A DNA stretch of 64,000 bases from Enoplolaimus lenunculus. Taxonomy: Eukaryota; Nematoda; Enoplea; Enoplida; Thoracostomopsidae. Numbering within the stretch: the first letter of the stretch is position 1; each line of letters opens with the position of its first letter. The notes under the pieces are model-generated. The model was given only the letters and a program-made list of their open reading frames with translations, searched no databases and was not told where the DNA came from. The position numbers were made by a program, and so were the translations under genes. Below, piece after piece: positions 39,801-51,000 of the stretch. The DNA lies in assembly GCA_030248215.1 (NCBI GenBank), contig JASANG010002092.1, forward strand, positions 248,001-312,000. Reading direction: 5' to 3'.

Positions 39801-42800
39801 TCACTTATTCAGATATAATTTTGTAAGAAAATTACAATACAGGGTACACCAAAGGTTTATTACAGTTGAGAAAATGGCATCGTTGTTGACAACAAAATTA
39901 CAAAATTTTCAAAACAATCCATATAATTATGTTTGTATGTAGCTGTAGAGACTGCATGCATACTTTTTGAGATCACGATTTCCGTGTATACATTACATGG
40001 TGATTATATCGGCACGTCAATCTGACAATAAAGTGTTTTTATTTATTTAGACGTTAGTTAAAGAGGCGAAAAAACGTAACTGTTATGCTGCCGATTTGTA
40101 TTTTTTTGCAATTTGTCTCATTGCTTTTTTGGGATTCTTATGCTGTTTTCCCAGGGATAAAACAGTTTTTATGCTTACATTATGTTACATGCTTTATATT
40201 TTGCTTTGAATGAACCAAATTTCACTTTTTTCAACCGTCTGCGTTAGAATACAGTTGTAATTGATTGAAACTTTTCGAACATGCTGCGCTGGAATACATT
40301 TGTAATCAGAGTGACAAGTGTGTAAGGATTTTTTACCCGACCCGCGCTGTACCTACGCAAATGGAAGTTTACTAGAAACAATTCATTTGACTGAAACCAT
40401 ATATATGGTCATCGCTGCTTAGCTCGAAAAAGCACTAAGCATGCAATCACAGGTAGAAAATACACTAGCCGGAAGTGAAACAAAATTCATTCAGCCGAAA
40501 TTATGTTAAACCTTTAACTCATAGAGTATACTATGAGCAACAACAATCCGAGCAACACAGACACTGTGACCAGTGTTTAACAATTCTAACATATATGCAC
40601 AGTGCAAAATCTCTGTAAGACATAAGAGCTCCTTCGGGCTCAAGCGTCAACCTGTTATAGCTGAGTGGTCATCGTAAACGCTTCCCACCCGAGATGCTGT
40701 GGATCGTTTCTTACCGTGAAATTACATCTCATATGAAATTGAAAATATTCATGGGTTAAAATTTTTGACTTGAAAATTAACCCAGTTTAAAACGAACTCA
40801 CTGAATAACACACGTTTGCGTAAACTGAATAATTTCAGTTGCCAAAACAAGGCGCAAAAACTTTTTAACCAAGATTTAGACTGGGGAAAGCCTACGCTAG
40901 AAGTATATATGGTTTCTAAGTCTATTCGCCTTAGGTACGATTTATCAGAAATAAAAGTCAATGTCGCTGCAGCGCCAATGGTCCTCATATTTTTCTTTCA
41001 ACGTAATCCCGTTTGGGCATTGAATTAAAATTCACACCATTATTCAGTTCAATGATTCAGTAGTTTTTAGTTCCGTGCTTTGACCTTTTTAAAAACATCG
41101 GTCGTATATACTCTCGAGGCAGCATGTAGCAAGGTGTCATTGGGCAAAGCTGCCGGAGCAGAGTCATTGGCCGGGTGCATGAATGTATTAAAAACTTCTC
41201 ATTTAAAACCACAAGCAAGCCCTAGGTTTTACTATATGAATTACGAATTTTCGAAGTTTTTTATATCTGGACGCTACAAAACATTTGTATAAAACAGTTG
41301 AATGAACAAAAAATTCCAGTTACTTAAGAACTTATATATTAATTACAACTTGTTTTAGACCACTGGACAAAACCACGAAAATATTTTTAGATGTGCGAAA
41401 AATAACATTTTGTATTTCTGACGGAATGTGAACCGTATTATGCATAGGAAATTGCGTTAACATATTATATATTTGAGCGGATGCAGGTATATATTTTTGT
41501 TGTATAACGTGTAAAGTTTTGCACCTTCTATGCGTGGTGTGTTCGTGTGCCTGTGTCTTCTCTCATAATTGCATTGTCATCGTCTCTTGTCTCGTTGGTA
41601 ATTAGTAGTTAACATGGTCTACGTGATGATTTGTTGACTTTGAAAGAAAAATTATATAAAACTAACCTAAAATGTACATATTTATTTTTTGGCTTGTTTC
41701 ACGCCTTTATTGCGTTATGCTTCAATATCGTTTATGCGCGTAAATGCTGTGTAACGTCCTTAATGTAATGTGTTCGTTTCACTACGTTATATATTTGTAA
41801 CGGTGGCTGTGGTATGCAGGCATATTGACCCAATAACTGCACACCTGCTGGTAGGTCGAATATTTTGTTTAAAAGTCGTGTTAAAAAACTGAAATTTAGC
41901 AGGATTTCAAATTTATCTCAAATTTTACGTGTTAGTACGAGCCAATTATGTTCGCTGTGTAAGACATATTGAACACAGTGTCCACTGTATCTTCAATGCT
42001 ATACAAAAATTCAGTCTTAGTAAATGTGCAGCTAGAGGTTTTTGGTTGTTTTGGCGAAGGTTGCCCCAATTTCCTGGTTTCTTATTTACGTTTAATTTTA
42101 AATTTATGGTATTCTAAGTTAAATTTTAGTACAAATTTTTTTAGTAAATTTAATATATATTTTTTAAGATTTTTGTTTCGTGTGAATATGTTTTACAATG
42201 TGTAGGCACTCTGCAAAACAGTAGTACGGGTCTAAATATTACAGTTTTTGTAGAAAGAAGCTAATATTCTAATTGTATGCGCTTATTAATACGATCCTTG
42301 TGTTGTCAAGTCCTGATCGTATTGTCAAGTGTGATGGTCAGTTAAATATAAATAAAATTTTATTGCGTAAGCGTCCGTGAAGCGCGAGCTGCTAGGCACC
42401 TTTGTTATTTTCTTTTAGCGTTGTTATGTTTAATCTTTCAAATTTAAAAATTTATGCCACTCAGAAATTTGTACTGCACTGTAAATTGTCATTGTCATAG
42501 AACATGCTGTATTTTATAACGCAGAAGTCGAGTCGCTTAATCATCTGTCAAAGTACAACCGGGGTTTTGCTTCTGGCTCCGGAAAAATTGTTGCCGAAAG
42601 TTCTGGTAATTTCGGTAGTGAAATTTACCTTTGTTTTCCAAAAATTGTGTCGTTCTGTGAGTTGTGTTTTAAACGGAAATGGGTAGTGGTAAAATCACGG
42701 AAACGGAGAACGGATATTGAAGTGCAAAAGTTTCAAAAATGTGTTATTTTTCAGTTGAAACAATTGAGACGTGGACGTATTAACCTAAGTATTCTTCAAA

Positions 42801-42880
42801 AATATTAAAAAATGGTGGATGCATCGAAATTTTTAAATTACTGCAACAGATTTCTATCGAATGTCACCCTTTCCTCGAAC
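36862..42880 (+). other. AT-rich stretch after Larp4B, no gene seen
   Basis: No coding exon on either strand. It includes possible poly(A) signals (AATAAA near 37183 and 42349) and several TGTANATA Pumilio-like sites (e.g. near 38391, 39112 and 41663), so part may be a long 3' UTR. A box-A-like TTATAGCTGAGTGG lies at 40661 without a clear tRNA. Otherwise I see nothing. Confidence 0.5.
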
Positions 42881-42891
42881 TGTATATACAT

Positions 42892-43619
42892 CAGGGTGCG
42901 ACCGGGTACCAAAAACTGACGGAGCCAGATAATCTAATATCCAGCTGGAGCCGGATAATGAATTCAAATTTAACACTAGATTGCATTTGAATATCAGAAC
43001 GTGGCTTGCAATTCTTTCTACTATGTTTTTGCAACGTTGCATGCAGTTGCAATATTCGTTTGCCCCATGTTCCTTTTAAGGGCATCCTGTATTCCGTAGG
43101 TACTATAAAACAGAGGTGGCTAGCAGGTTTCGGTTTCTTGAGTCTCGGTAGTTTGAAACAGACAGTAGAACACTAGAAGTCGAGGATTCAGCAAATGCTG
43201 GTAAACCGGTAAAAAGCAGAAGTTAATATTGTTGAAGCAAGAGATGCCTGATGAATAAAATTTAGCTGTGCATTTCGCCTCACCTCCGGCTCTGGCTTCT
43301 GTTCCGACGAGTTTCGTTGACCTCCGGTTCCGGTATTTTTCACCTCCGGTTGCACCATGCACTCATCATGTATATCTGGTTTTCCAGCGTTATAGTAAAC
43401 CCAATAGACATTTTGAACGAACACGGTCACATGCAAACATTTACTTTACATGTGTGATAGAAAAAATATGTCAAGTAAGTCAATCAGTTCGATGGTGGTT
43501 GGCATAAATACGAATGATGGTGTAAATTTTTTTGAAGTTTTTAAAAAATATCCTTTAAGTTAAAATACCGGAGCCGGATGTTGATTTTGTGCCGTGGCTG
43601 GATATCCGGTCGCACCCTG
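42892..43619. mobile_element. MITE, CAGGGTGCGACCGG ends, containing other pieces
   Basis: The left end CAGGGTGCGACCGGG and right end CCGGTCGCACCCTG are inverted. Inside are a possible hAT GGGATGGGCGG-family scrap (43102-43160) and a reverse copy of the GCAACCGGAGGTGAAAAATACC family (43262-43362). No clear target duplication. Confidence 0.65.
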
Positions 43620-43796
43620 AATTTACAGGAGTCGTTTTACGTTCCAAGAAGTAATACAATTACGATAAAATTGTAAGTACAAACATCAGCCCATGTTACT
43701 TTTCAGTGGTGCCCCGCTTTCAGCGTCGGATCGAGAAATTTCTAATGGGGGCGGGCTATGGACCTTATCATTTTTTCAAAAACCTTCTGAAAAGGG

Positions 43797-44180
43797 TGCA
43801 ACCGGAATTCCGGTTCTGGTAGAGAAATCCGGTATTTGTCACTATCCGGTTCCGGTAACAAATCCGGTATTCTTTCACAGAATTTCCCGGTATTTTCGAT
43901 ATTGAAAATTTTCTCTCGAAAGTTTATAAAAATTGGCTTACTATTCTAACTTATTTTTCGAAAATTTTCTGAGCGTGTATTGCCAAGATTTTCAATTTAT
44001 GCCATACTCCGTAATTTATCGTATCTTTCCACCTAACTACATTTGTTTCAGGATTTTGGCATTGTAGCTGGCGTGTTTACACCATTAAAAGCAATAAAAT
44101 AGCGTTAAAAATGATTTTTTCGGTAACAAGTATTTTTGTTCTCCGGTTCCGGTATTTTTTAACTTTTCGGTTCCCCGATC
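43797..44180. mobile_element. MITE, AGGGTGCAACCGGAATTCCGG family
   Basis: It starts AGGGTGCAACCGGAATTCCG and contains TATCCGGTTCCGGTAACAAA. The opposite side near 44150 has CTCCGGTTCCGGTATTTTTT. The right terminus is decayed. Confidence 0.55.
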
Positions 44181-44204
44181 TTTACATAGGCCAGATTATG
44201 TTTA

Positions 44205-44318
44205 TAACACTGTCCCGGCCCCGTTCTTAAATATATTGGCCGCTTAGGCTTAGACTTAGGAATATGTTTATAATACTGTTCCTCCCCTGTTGTTTTACAT
44301 TGGCCATAATAACACAAG
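44205..44318. mobile_element. Small MITE, GGCCAATGTAAA...CAGGGGCGG family, decayed copy
   Basis: TTTATAATACTGTTCCTCCCC and TTTTACATTGGCCATAA match the right end of the element at 46391-46568. TTAGGCTTAGACTTAGG is shared in the middle. Confidence 0.5.
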
Positions 44319-44893
44319 GCCCGCCGCGCCGCAGAACTGAGCTTATGACAGCATTCAACAATATTTAAGAAATGTTTTCAATATCATACTGAGAATTATA
44401 AAAACTTTCCTATTCGTAACTATGATTGGAAAAAGGACCAAAGTCAAACAGGTCTAAATTTTACAAACAATACATTTGCAAGAATTTTAGTTCAATATTC
44501 TGACTGAAGTTTATATAAATACAGATTTCTATAAAATAAAATAATATATTATCATTCCCTAAAGTTGCTTTACCTCCGACTTAAGCTAAAAACTTTGACA
44601 TCAATTTAAGATTAATCATACTCAGATTTCGATCCTAACTTAAGCTGAGATCTGAAATGTTACATATACTGTTATTATGGACAATGTTGAGATTCAATAA
44701 CTAGTTCAAACTACTTTGGTTGCATTTGTATTCTAGATAACTCGTGTGGTGAGATAATACAACGCTCCAGATATCTGGTTTCCATTACCTTTTAGAAAAA
44801 TGTTGTGAAACCTTTCACGGGAGTAAATGTAAAAAATTGTTGACCATACCAAGTGCAAAGTTTCAAGGTGTATGTAGGCCGGACACAGTTTAA

Positions 44894-45872
44894 CAGGATG
44901 CAACCGCATGTGAAAAATACCGGAGCCAGAGGTCAACGAAACTTGCTGGAGCCGAAGGTGAGGCAAAATCAAGTAGTAAAATTGACGGTTAATTAAGTAA
45001 GTTAATTTTAGTCAATATCTGCAATACTGTAGTGCCCCGAATAAGAGGGGGGACTGATATTTATTTGGTCTCTCCGGAGGAAACCCCTGTTATTCGGTTA
45101 CGGACTGTTATTTATTTGCAACCCGTCCTCCGTCACCCCTCATTAAGGGCCCACGTTACTTTAAGGGGCGTCTAAGTTTCTCGTGGGTCTATAAAAGAGT
45201 AGGTTTACATTCTAGATAACATTTTTTGCTTGGGCTTAAGCTTAGGCACTCATTTTTGCAACGCTAAGGCTTAGGCTTAGGCATACGCTTAAGCTACTGT
45301 TACGCCCCTTAAAGTAATGGCCCTGATATATATCCGGTACTGCAATTATCCGTTGAATTAAACGTTTATTTGTCTTGGATCAAAAGCTTGACCGATATGC
45401 AAGGTTATACTTCGGAATTATACTTTCAAAACTAAAGTACGCTTTAAAGTTTCGAACTCAACTTTATTTGGTCCTAGAGTTATTTATGCGCTAAAATTAG
45501 GGATAATTGACATTAAAGGAATCTAATTAGGGTTTAGGGACTCTAGCCGCTTACGAACTCGTATTAGGCATACGGACTCATATTGATTGGGACTCAAAAT
45601 GGGGACCCCCTCTTATACCACCCTCTTATCCGGGTCGCTACAGTATGTTAAGTTGGTTGATTTTACGCTAATTATCTGCGATATTTCGGAAATTCTTTCC
45701 TAAAAATTGTGACAAAAGTAAAACGAAACGCGCTAAACGGATAATTTTGCAAGATTATGCAAAATTTTCCTACCGAAATTGCCGGAACTTTCGGCAAAAA
45801 TTCAACCGAAGTCGGAGCCCGATTTTCTGCCGGAGCCAGAGGCAGACCTCCGATTGTATATACCCTGGTATT
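44894..45872. mobile_element. MITE host element interrupted by a pogo-like MITE
   Basis: Left end CAGGATGCAACCGCATGTG; right end CCTCCGATTGTATATACCCTG. ACCGGAGCCAGAGG occurs near the left end and GCCGGAGCCAGAGG near the right. The second MITE at 45027-45643 splits it. Confidence 0.65.
45027..45643. mobile_element. pogo/Tc1-mariner-like MITE, TA target, nested
   Basis: Inverted ends CTGTAGTGCCCCGAATAAGA and, on the other strand, CTGTAGCGACCCGGATAAGA, flanked by TA on both sides (45025-45026, 45644-45645). The TA duplication and CCC-rich terminus suggest Tc1/mariner, perhaps pogo. No transposase seen. Confidence 0.75.
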
Positions 45873-46123
45873 TAACTAATTTCTGTGAAAAATTCCGGAG
45901 CCGGAGGTCAAAAATGCACCGGTGTTACGGTGTACCTAATTCCCCCTGGAAAAATTACACTAGTGTAATTTTTCTCCTGGAATTATTAGACCAGCCACGG
46001 CGCAAAGTCACGGCGTAATTTTCCCGTCTGCAATTTCCCCCCATGGAATAACACCAGCTACGGCGTAAATTTTCTCCCCCCGACAAATGACACTGGTTCA
46101 GTTTTTCCCTCTGGGCATTAGGT

Positions 46124-46389
46124 AAATATTGGCACCAGAATTCGACCGGATATTCGGTTCCGGTTTAAAATCCGGCAAAAACAGATATCCGTATCGGGTA
46201 TATACCTACCGCATATCTGCGATACTGGTTCCAAATATCATAAAACTGTTTTTGACACGTCGAAATACTAGATATTTTAGAGCGACTGTGATTCTGGGCA
46301 AGTCACGAGTAGCTCCAGCTCCGGTGCAAAATTCACTATCCAGCTCCGGTTCAAGCATCCGGCAAAATTAATATCCGGTCTATCCCTGA
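46124..46389. mobile_element. CCGGATAT-type MITE nested in the CGGTGTTACGG element
   Basis: CGACCGGATATTCGGTTCCGG near the left, AATATCCGGTCTATCCCTG at the right, with ACAGATATCCGTATCGG inside. Same family as 28550-28741. Confidence 0.6.
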
Positions 46390-46390
46390 T

Positions 46391-46568
46391 CGTGGCCCAT
46401 GTAAAGATCAGGGGCGGAGAGTTTTTCTGTGGGACTAGAATAGAGTAAGCTTAAGCTTTAGACTATTTTTTGCTTGGCTTAGACTTCGGCTTAGGACTAT
46501 GCTTATTCATACGCTTAGAAATATGGTTGTAATACTGTTCCGCCCCTGTCCTTTACATTGGCCCTGAT
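46391..46568. mobile_element. Small MITE, GGCCCATGTAAAGATCAGGGGCGG
   Basis: The left part GGCCCATGTAAAGATCAGGG is inverted at the right as CCCCTGTCCTTTACATTGGCC. The middle is rich in CTTAGGCTTAG-like words. Confidence 0.65.
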
Positions 46569-46690
46569 TGTCACGAAATTAAAATTTAACTCATTAAGCG
46601 GACTGTGTAATTTTTCCGAGAGGAAAAGTACGCCGGCGTAATTTTTCCCGGGGAAAAGTTACGCGGGAGGGGAATTACTCCGTAACACCG

Positions 46691-47819
46691 AAACCGAGGT
46701 GAGGCAAAATTAGGCAATTGAAATGACGTTTAATTTACTGACATTGCTGGTACCGCCAGCAGAAATTCTACCGAGCCGGCGGTTGATTTTATGCGTTGAA
46801 GAAAACCTCCGGTTGTACCCTATATCAAACGTATATGTAACTTTACTGATAAATAATACAACCATTAATATATAACGAAACGTAGTGTGTTTATGCGTCG
46901 CCGAGAACAAAAATAAGTAACGGAGATTTCACACGCTTTACCTTTTCTATGTGTGCACGGTGTAAAGTACAATTGCAACATTCAAAATAAATACCCAGAC
47001 TCGAATTTCGCAGAGACAAGACCTATGAAATGTAACACATAAAACTTTTAGTAAGATTCCCTAAAAATGTAGATTTTGTCTTTATATGCCTTCTACCGCT
47101 AGGGCCGGATTACAAAATCTCAGGGCTGCCAAATTATATTCGTAGACAAGGGACGTAGCCACGGTTTACAAAAGTGAGGGTCCAACGCCTAAGCAAAATA
47201 ATGCTGAGACTGAGATTACAAAACAATGGCGAAATCAGAAATTTCCGACGAGGGATACCTTATATTACACATTGCCTCCCCAAAAGTGACGCCTATGCTG
47301 TATGGTATATCGTCAAGTGAAAGCTTTTGCTAGTGCATGTAGCGAGTGATTTCTAACGTGTATGTATCAGCGAGTCACTGAAAAACTTGTACAAGTCTCT
47401 GAGAAAAGTAATCAAGGGAAAGGATCTAGCGACAGATGCCAGGCGCATTTTTGGCATACTCACGACGCCAATTTTTAAGTTTGCTTAGCTGTGATGGGAT
47501 CCATTTTGATCAATCTTTGTTGGGCCCCTAAAGACGACGCCTAAATTTAAAGTTTCGTTACGTTATCCGTTTTGTACCTTTGCACGAGCGGGAAGCCCTG
47601 ATATAGTATGTATAAAATATATTGAAACATTATTTGTAACGTTTTTTCTCAAAAACATTAGATAAAAACAAATTTATTTACATGTACCTATGTACCTCCT
47701 AACTTTTAGCCTCGTTTATAATTTATTTGACCTTAAAGTTTATCAAGGAAAAGCTGCAATTTATCATGATACAAGTTCATTATTTACACTTTTTGAACTG
47801 GATTTAAACGTTCTATGTA
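46691..47819. other. Spacer between MITE cluster and adp 3' end
   Basis: It begins with another MITE edge (AACCTCCGGTTGTACCCTATA near 46803-46823). The rest is AT-rich. The part next to 47820 is presumably the 3' UTR of adp on the minus strand. No coding region seen. Confidence 0.5.
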
Positions 47820-48008
47820 TTAGCTTTGTGTGCACTGAATAGCAGCAGGGCCTGACGGATGGTCAGGAGGCACACTTGGATCGGCAAGTCCGGTCAACCT
47901 GTATCCCATGTTCAAAAGCATAACTTCCAATGGATCTGAGTTCATGCGCTGCTGATTTGCTTTTGCCGCTGTATCCATATCTTCAACAGACCGTTGGTCT
48001 TGATAGCC
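47820..48008 (-). CDS. adp: adp last exon, conserved C-terminus
   Basis: GYQDQRSVEDMDTAAKANQQ then RMNSDPLEVMLLNMGYRLTG and the tail to IQCTQS and TAA. Human WDTC1 has RRMNADPLEVMLLNMGYRIT here. Acceptor GCGCCATAG, 63 codons with stop. Confidence 0.96.
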   Translation of the reverse strand, partial: GYQDQRSVEDMDTAAKANQQRMNSDPLEVMLLNMGYRLTGLADPSVPPDHPSGPAAIQCTQS

Positions 48009-51000
48009 CTATGGCGCAAAAAATAATAACAAACACCTTGCGCACAGTAAAAACGCCACAAAGGAAAACACCGCGTAACTACAAACACACACAAGTAACG
48101 GCATTCGAAAATTCATTCTTGTTGTTTTATAACATAACAGAACTTAAGCCTTAATCAAGCATATGAGCTTGGTCAAACAATCAAAAATTTATCAATGAAA
48201 ACCTACCTCGGGTTGCGGCGCCCACAAACGAACAATTGGATCGATACCAGAAGTTGCCAGGAGACAAACTGTTGGATGAGGTTGAAGGCAATTTACAATT
48301 GAGTCGTCGCCTTTCAAAATGCGAACAATGTTACATGTCAACTTATCCCAAACAAAAAACGAGCCGTCGTCAGATCCCGCAACCACATACTGACCATTAC
48401 TACAAAAATAACAATTCCATTAACCAGTAAACAAACGTGGAAATGTCGCTGCTAGTGCAATGCCATTTCACTGGTTGTTAAATAACCACCGCCGCCATAT
48501 CAATACGAAATGAATAAATATTACGACAAAATAATCAAACGACAATCTGATACTTATCCAGCTGCAAGTTTTAAATGCAAAAACTTGCACTGTTGCAAAT
48601 TACAGCTTCCAGTGCTCGATGCTAAAACATGCACGTATTAATAGGGCTCTTAAAGAAGGAAGTTTAAATAATAAGCCAGTTATTGCACCTTCCAAAAAAG
48701 TTTGCCTCTTTAATATCTGTTGTCGTGTTGCAATGGCCACAGAAACGCATTTCGTAGTCAGAAGCAGCAGCTTTCCACACCTTTTCTTCATATGATGGGC
48801 CGGGCCATTCTCGCTTTTTATTCAAATCTGCAACTAATATCGTAGCAACTGTACAAAACACATCGATGAAATCTTACTTTTGAAGAATTAATAACCTTAA
48901 GAGCCGTAATTTCGCTCGTAAGATTTTTCGCAACCTTCGCTCAAAGTGTTTAGCGCTCTGTAATATCAGCATTAACGTTTCACAACAAATCTCAAACTCA
49001 TTCTATGTTAAAAGTATTCTTCTTGTTCCCTCTGTAAATCTGACTTCCCCCTCTGCTAGTTCTTGTTTCCTGGCCTGTAAGTTTTCCGTTGTAAGCAAAC
49101 GTGCCGGTAATACCATTACGTTGGGAATCTTTAGCTGAAAACGTGCTGTTATTATTCGACTCTGTGTCTTCTCTGACGTCTTGGGTGGTCGCAGAAAAGA
49201 CCGGCGACGTTGATGTTGCAGACGATTGTGGCAGATGTCCGACACTTTTGCGCGATAGAATATTTTCATCCCAATCTTCGTCGCTGCTGTCGTCATCGGA
49301 AACGTCTGTAAAATTGCCATTCATCTATTGTCAACAAAATATCACATCTGCATCAGTATAGTAGCATTTACCTTTACGTTCTGCATTTTGATTTGACAAC
49401 TTCATATTGACAATTTAAATTTTTACAAACTCGTCGACCAAATCTTTGGTTCATTCCAGGTCCATTTGAAATACAGATCTTGATTTTAGCGGCGTTAACA
49501 CTAACAGCAATCGTTATATTAGAAATATTACGTTAAAATAACTCTGAAAAATGTATGTACATTTTCGACGTGTTTTTTTCGCTATTCTATACTTCACGCT
49601 TCGTTTGGCACTTTACAATTACATAGATAGATATCAATAAGAGAGATCCCAACGTGCTGATACAGTTTAGTCATAACTCTGACTCTTAAAACCAAAATTT
49701 AACACGACAAATCTTAATGGCTCTGGTGCTGAAACAAATTCAGTCGTAAAAGCGGCGGTTGACTGCCGTATTACAGTGCTTACTTGACTGCAACTTTTCA
49801 TTTGGCGTACATGTCGCAGAGTTCTTTGAGAAAATATTTTGAATTTCTCTGTCTAAATTTGAAAACGCTGTTGAGTGCGAATGATCAGGAAATTTCAGCT
49901 AAAATATAAAACAAATCAATACGAGTCTTCGCTTGGTCAGCCATGATATTATAGTAGCACAGAACGTTATACGATTACAGTGACAGAATTAGCATGTGGC
50001 AAAAATAAAAAACACCTACATGACTCGTGTTCCTTCTTTGGCCAATGCATATACCAGGGCCGTAACAGCAACATAAGCATATTGCTAAGCCGAAGCGTTA
50101 AAATAAACCTACACATAAGCATAAGAAGAATTAATCTAAAGCTCAAGCTTACTCTATTGCTGTCCCTCGAAAAAACAGTCCACGCCACCCCTGTTTTATA
50201 CGTCGGCCTTTTTTACGCTATATTTGTAAGCTTTGCCACTTCTGGTTCTGACACAAAAGGTAAGCAGGTTCCGACACTAGATTTTCCAATAGACATACCC
50301 ACTTAGTGAGCCAGTAAAGTTGAACAGGTTCTAAAGCTCACCTTGAATAGCTCTAAACAAATTGCGGCTTCTTTGTATATCTTCATCTCATACAAACATC
50401 GTGCCATACGGAAATGAGCTTTCAAATTGCCTCGATCCAAAAGAAGGGTTTCTTTGCAATCACGCAACGCAGCATAAACATCACCATTCCTGAGAATATT
50501 GTAAACCTAATCTGCAGAGAATAATGAAAATAACAGCAGTTTCATAACTGCTACGAAAATGGACCATCAATTCTGATATCTGCATGCTGCACTTATAACC
50601 AGTCATAGTGGGACTACATGTATTGAGCGAAGCTCGAACACGCGTAAGCAGTTAAGCTAATATGCAAATTAGTTATTATTTAACTATTCGAAATCCGTTT
50701 TGAAGGTTTGTAAACAATGTATTCAGATTCCTCGCACCCGAACCGTTGCGCAAACCCAAATAATTATTGAAATAATTTAAAAAGTCTTAATTTTGTCTTG
50801 TCAATAAACATAATATGCAAATTAGCTATTAGCTAACTATTCAGTTATCGGTTTTGAAGGTTTGTAAACAATTTTATTCAAATTCCTCGCACCTAAAAAC
50901 CCTTTAGATCTGAAATTAGATTGCTTTTAACCTGAATAATTAGTGAAATATTGTAAAAAGTCCTAATTTAGGCTTATAAACTATGCTAATATGCAAATTA

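Larger units (their letters stand above)
45920..46690. mobile_element. MITE with CGGTGTTACGG ends, carrying two further insertions
   Basis: CGGTGTTACGG at 45920 is matched in inverse by CCGTAACACCG at 46680-46690. AATTCCCCC and its complement lie just inside. It carries a 26-bp perfect palindrome at 45949-45974 and the insertions at 46124-46389 and 46391-46568. Confidence 0.65.

Noticed and set aside
40655-40730. tRNA-like TATAGCTGAGTGGTCATCG
   Set aside because: Box A-like start only; no convincing B box or acceptor stem.
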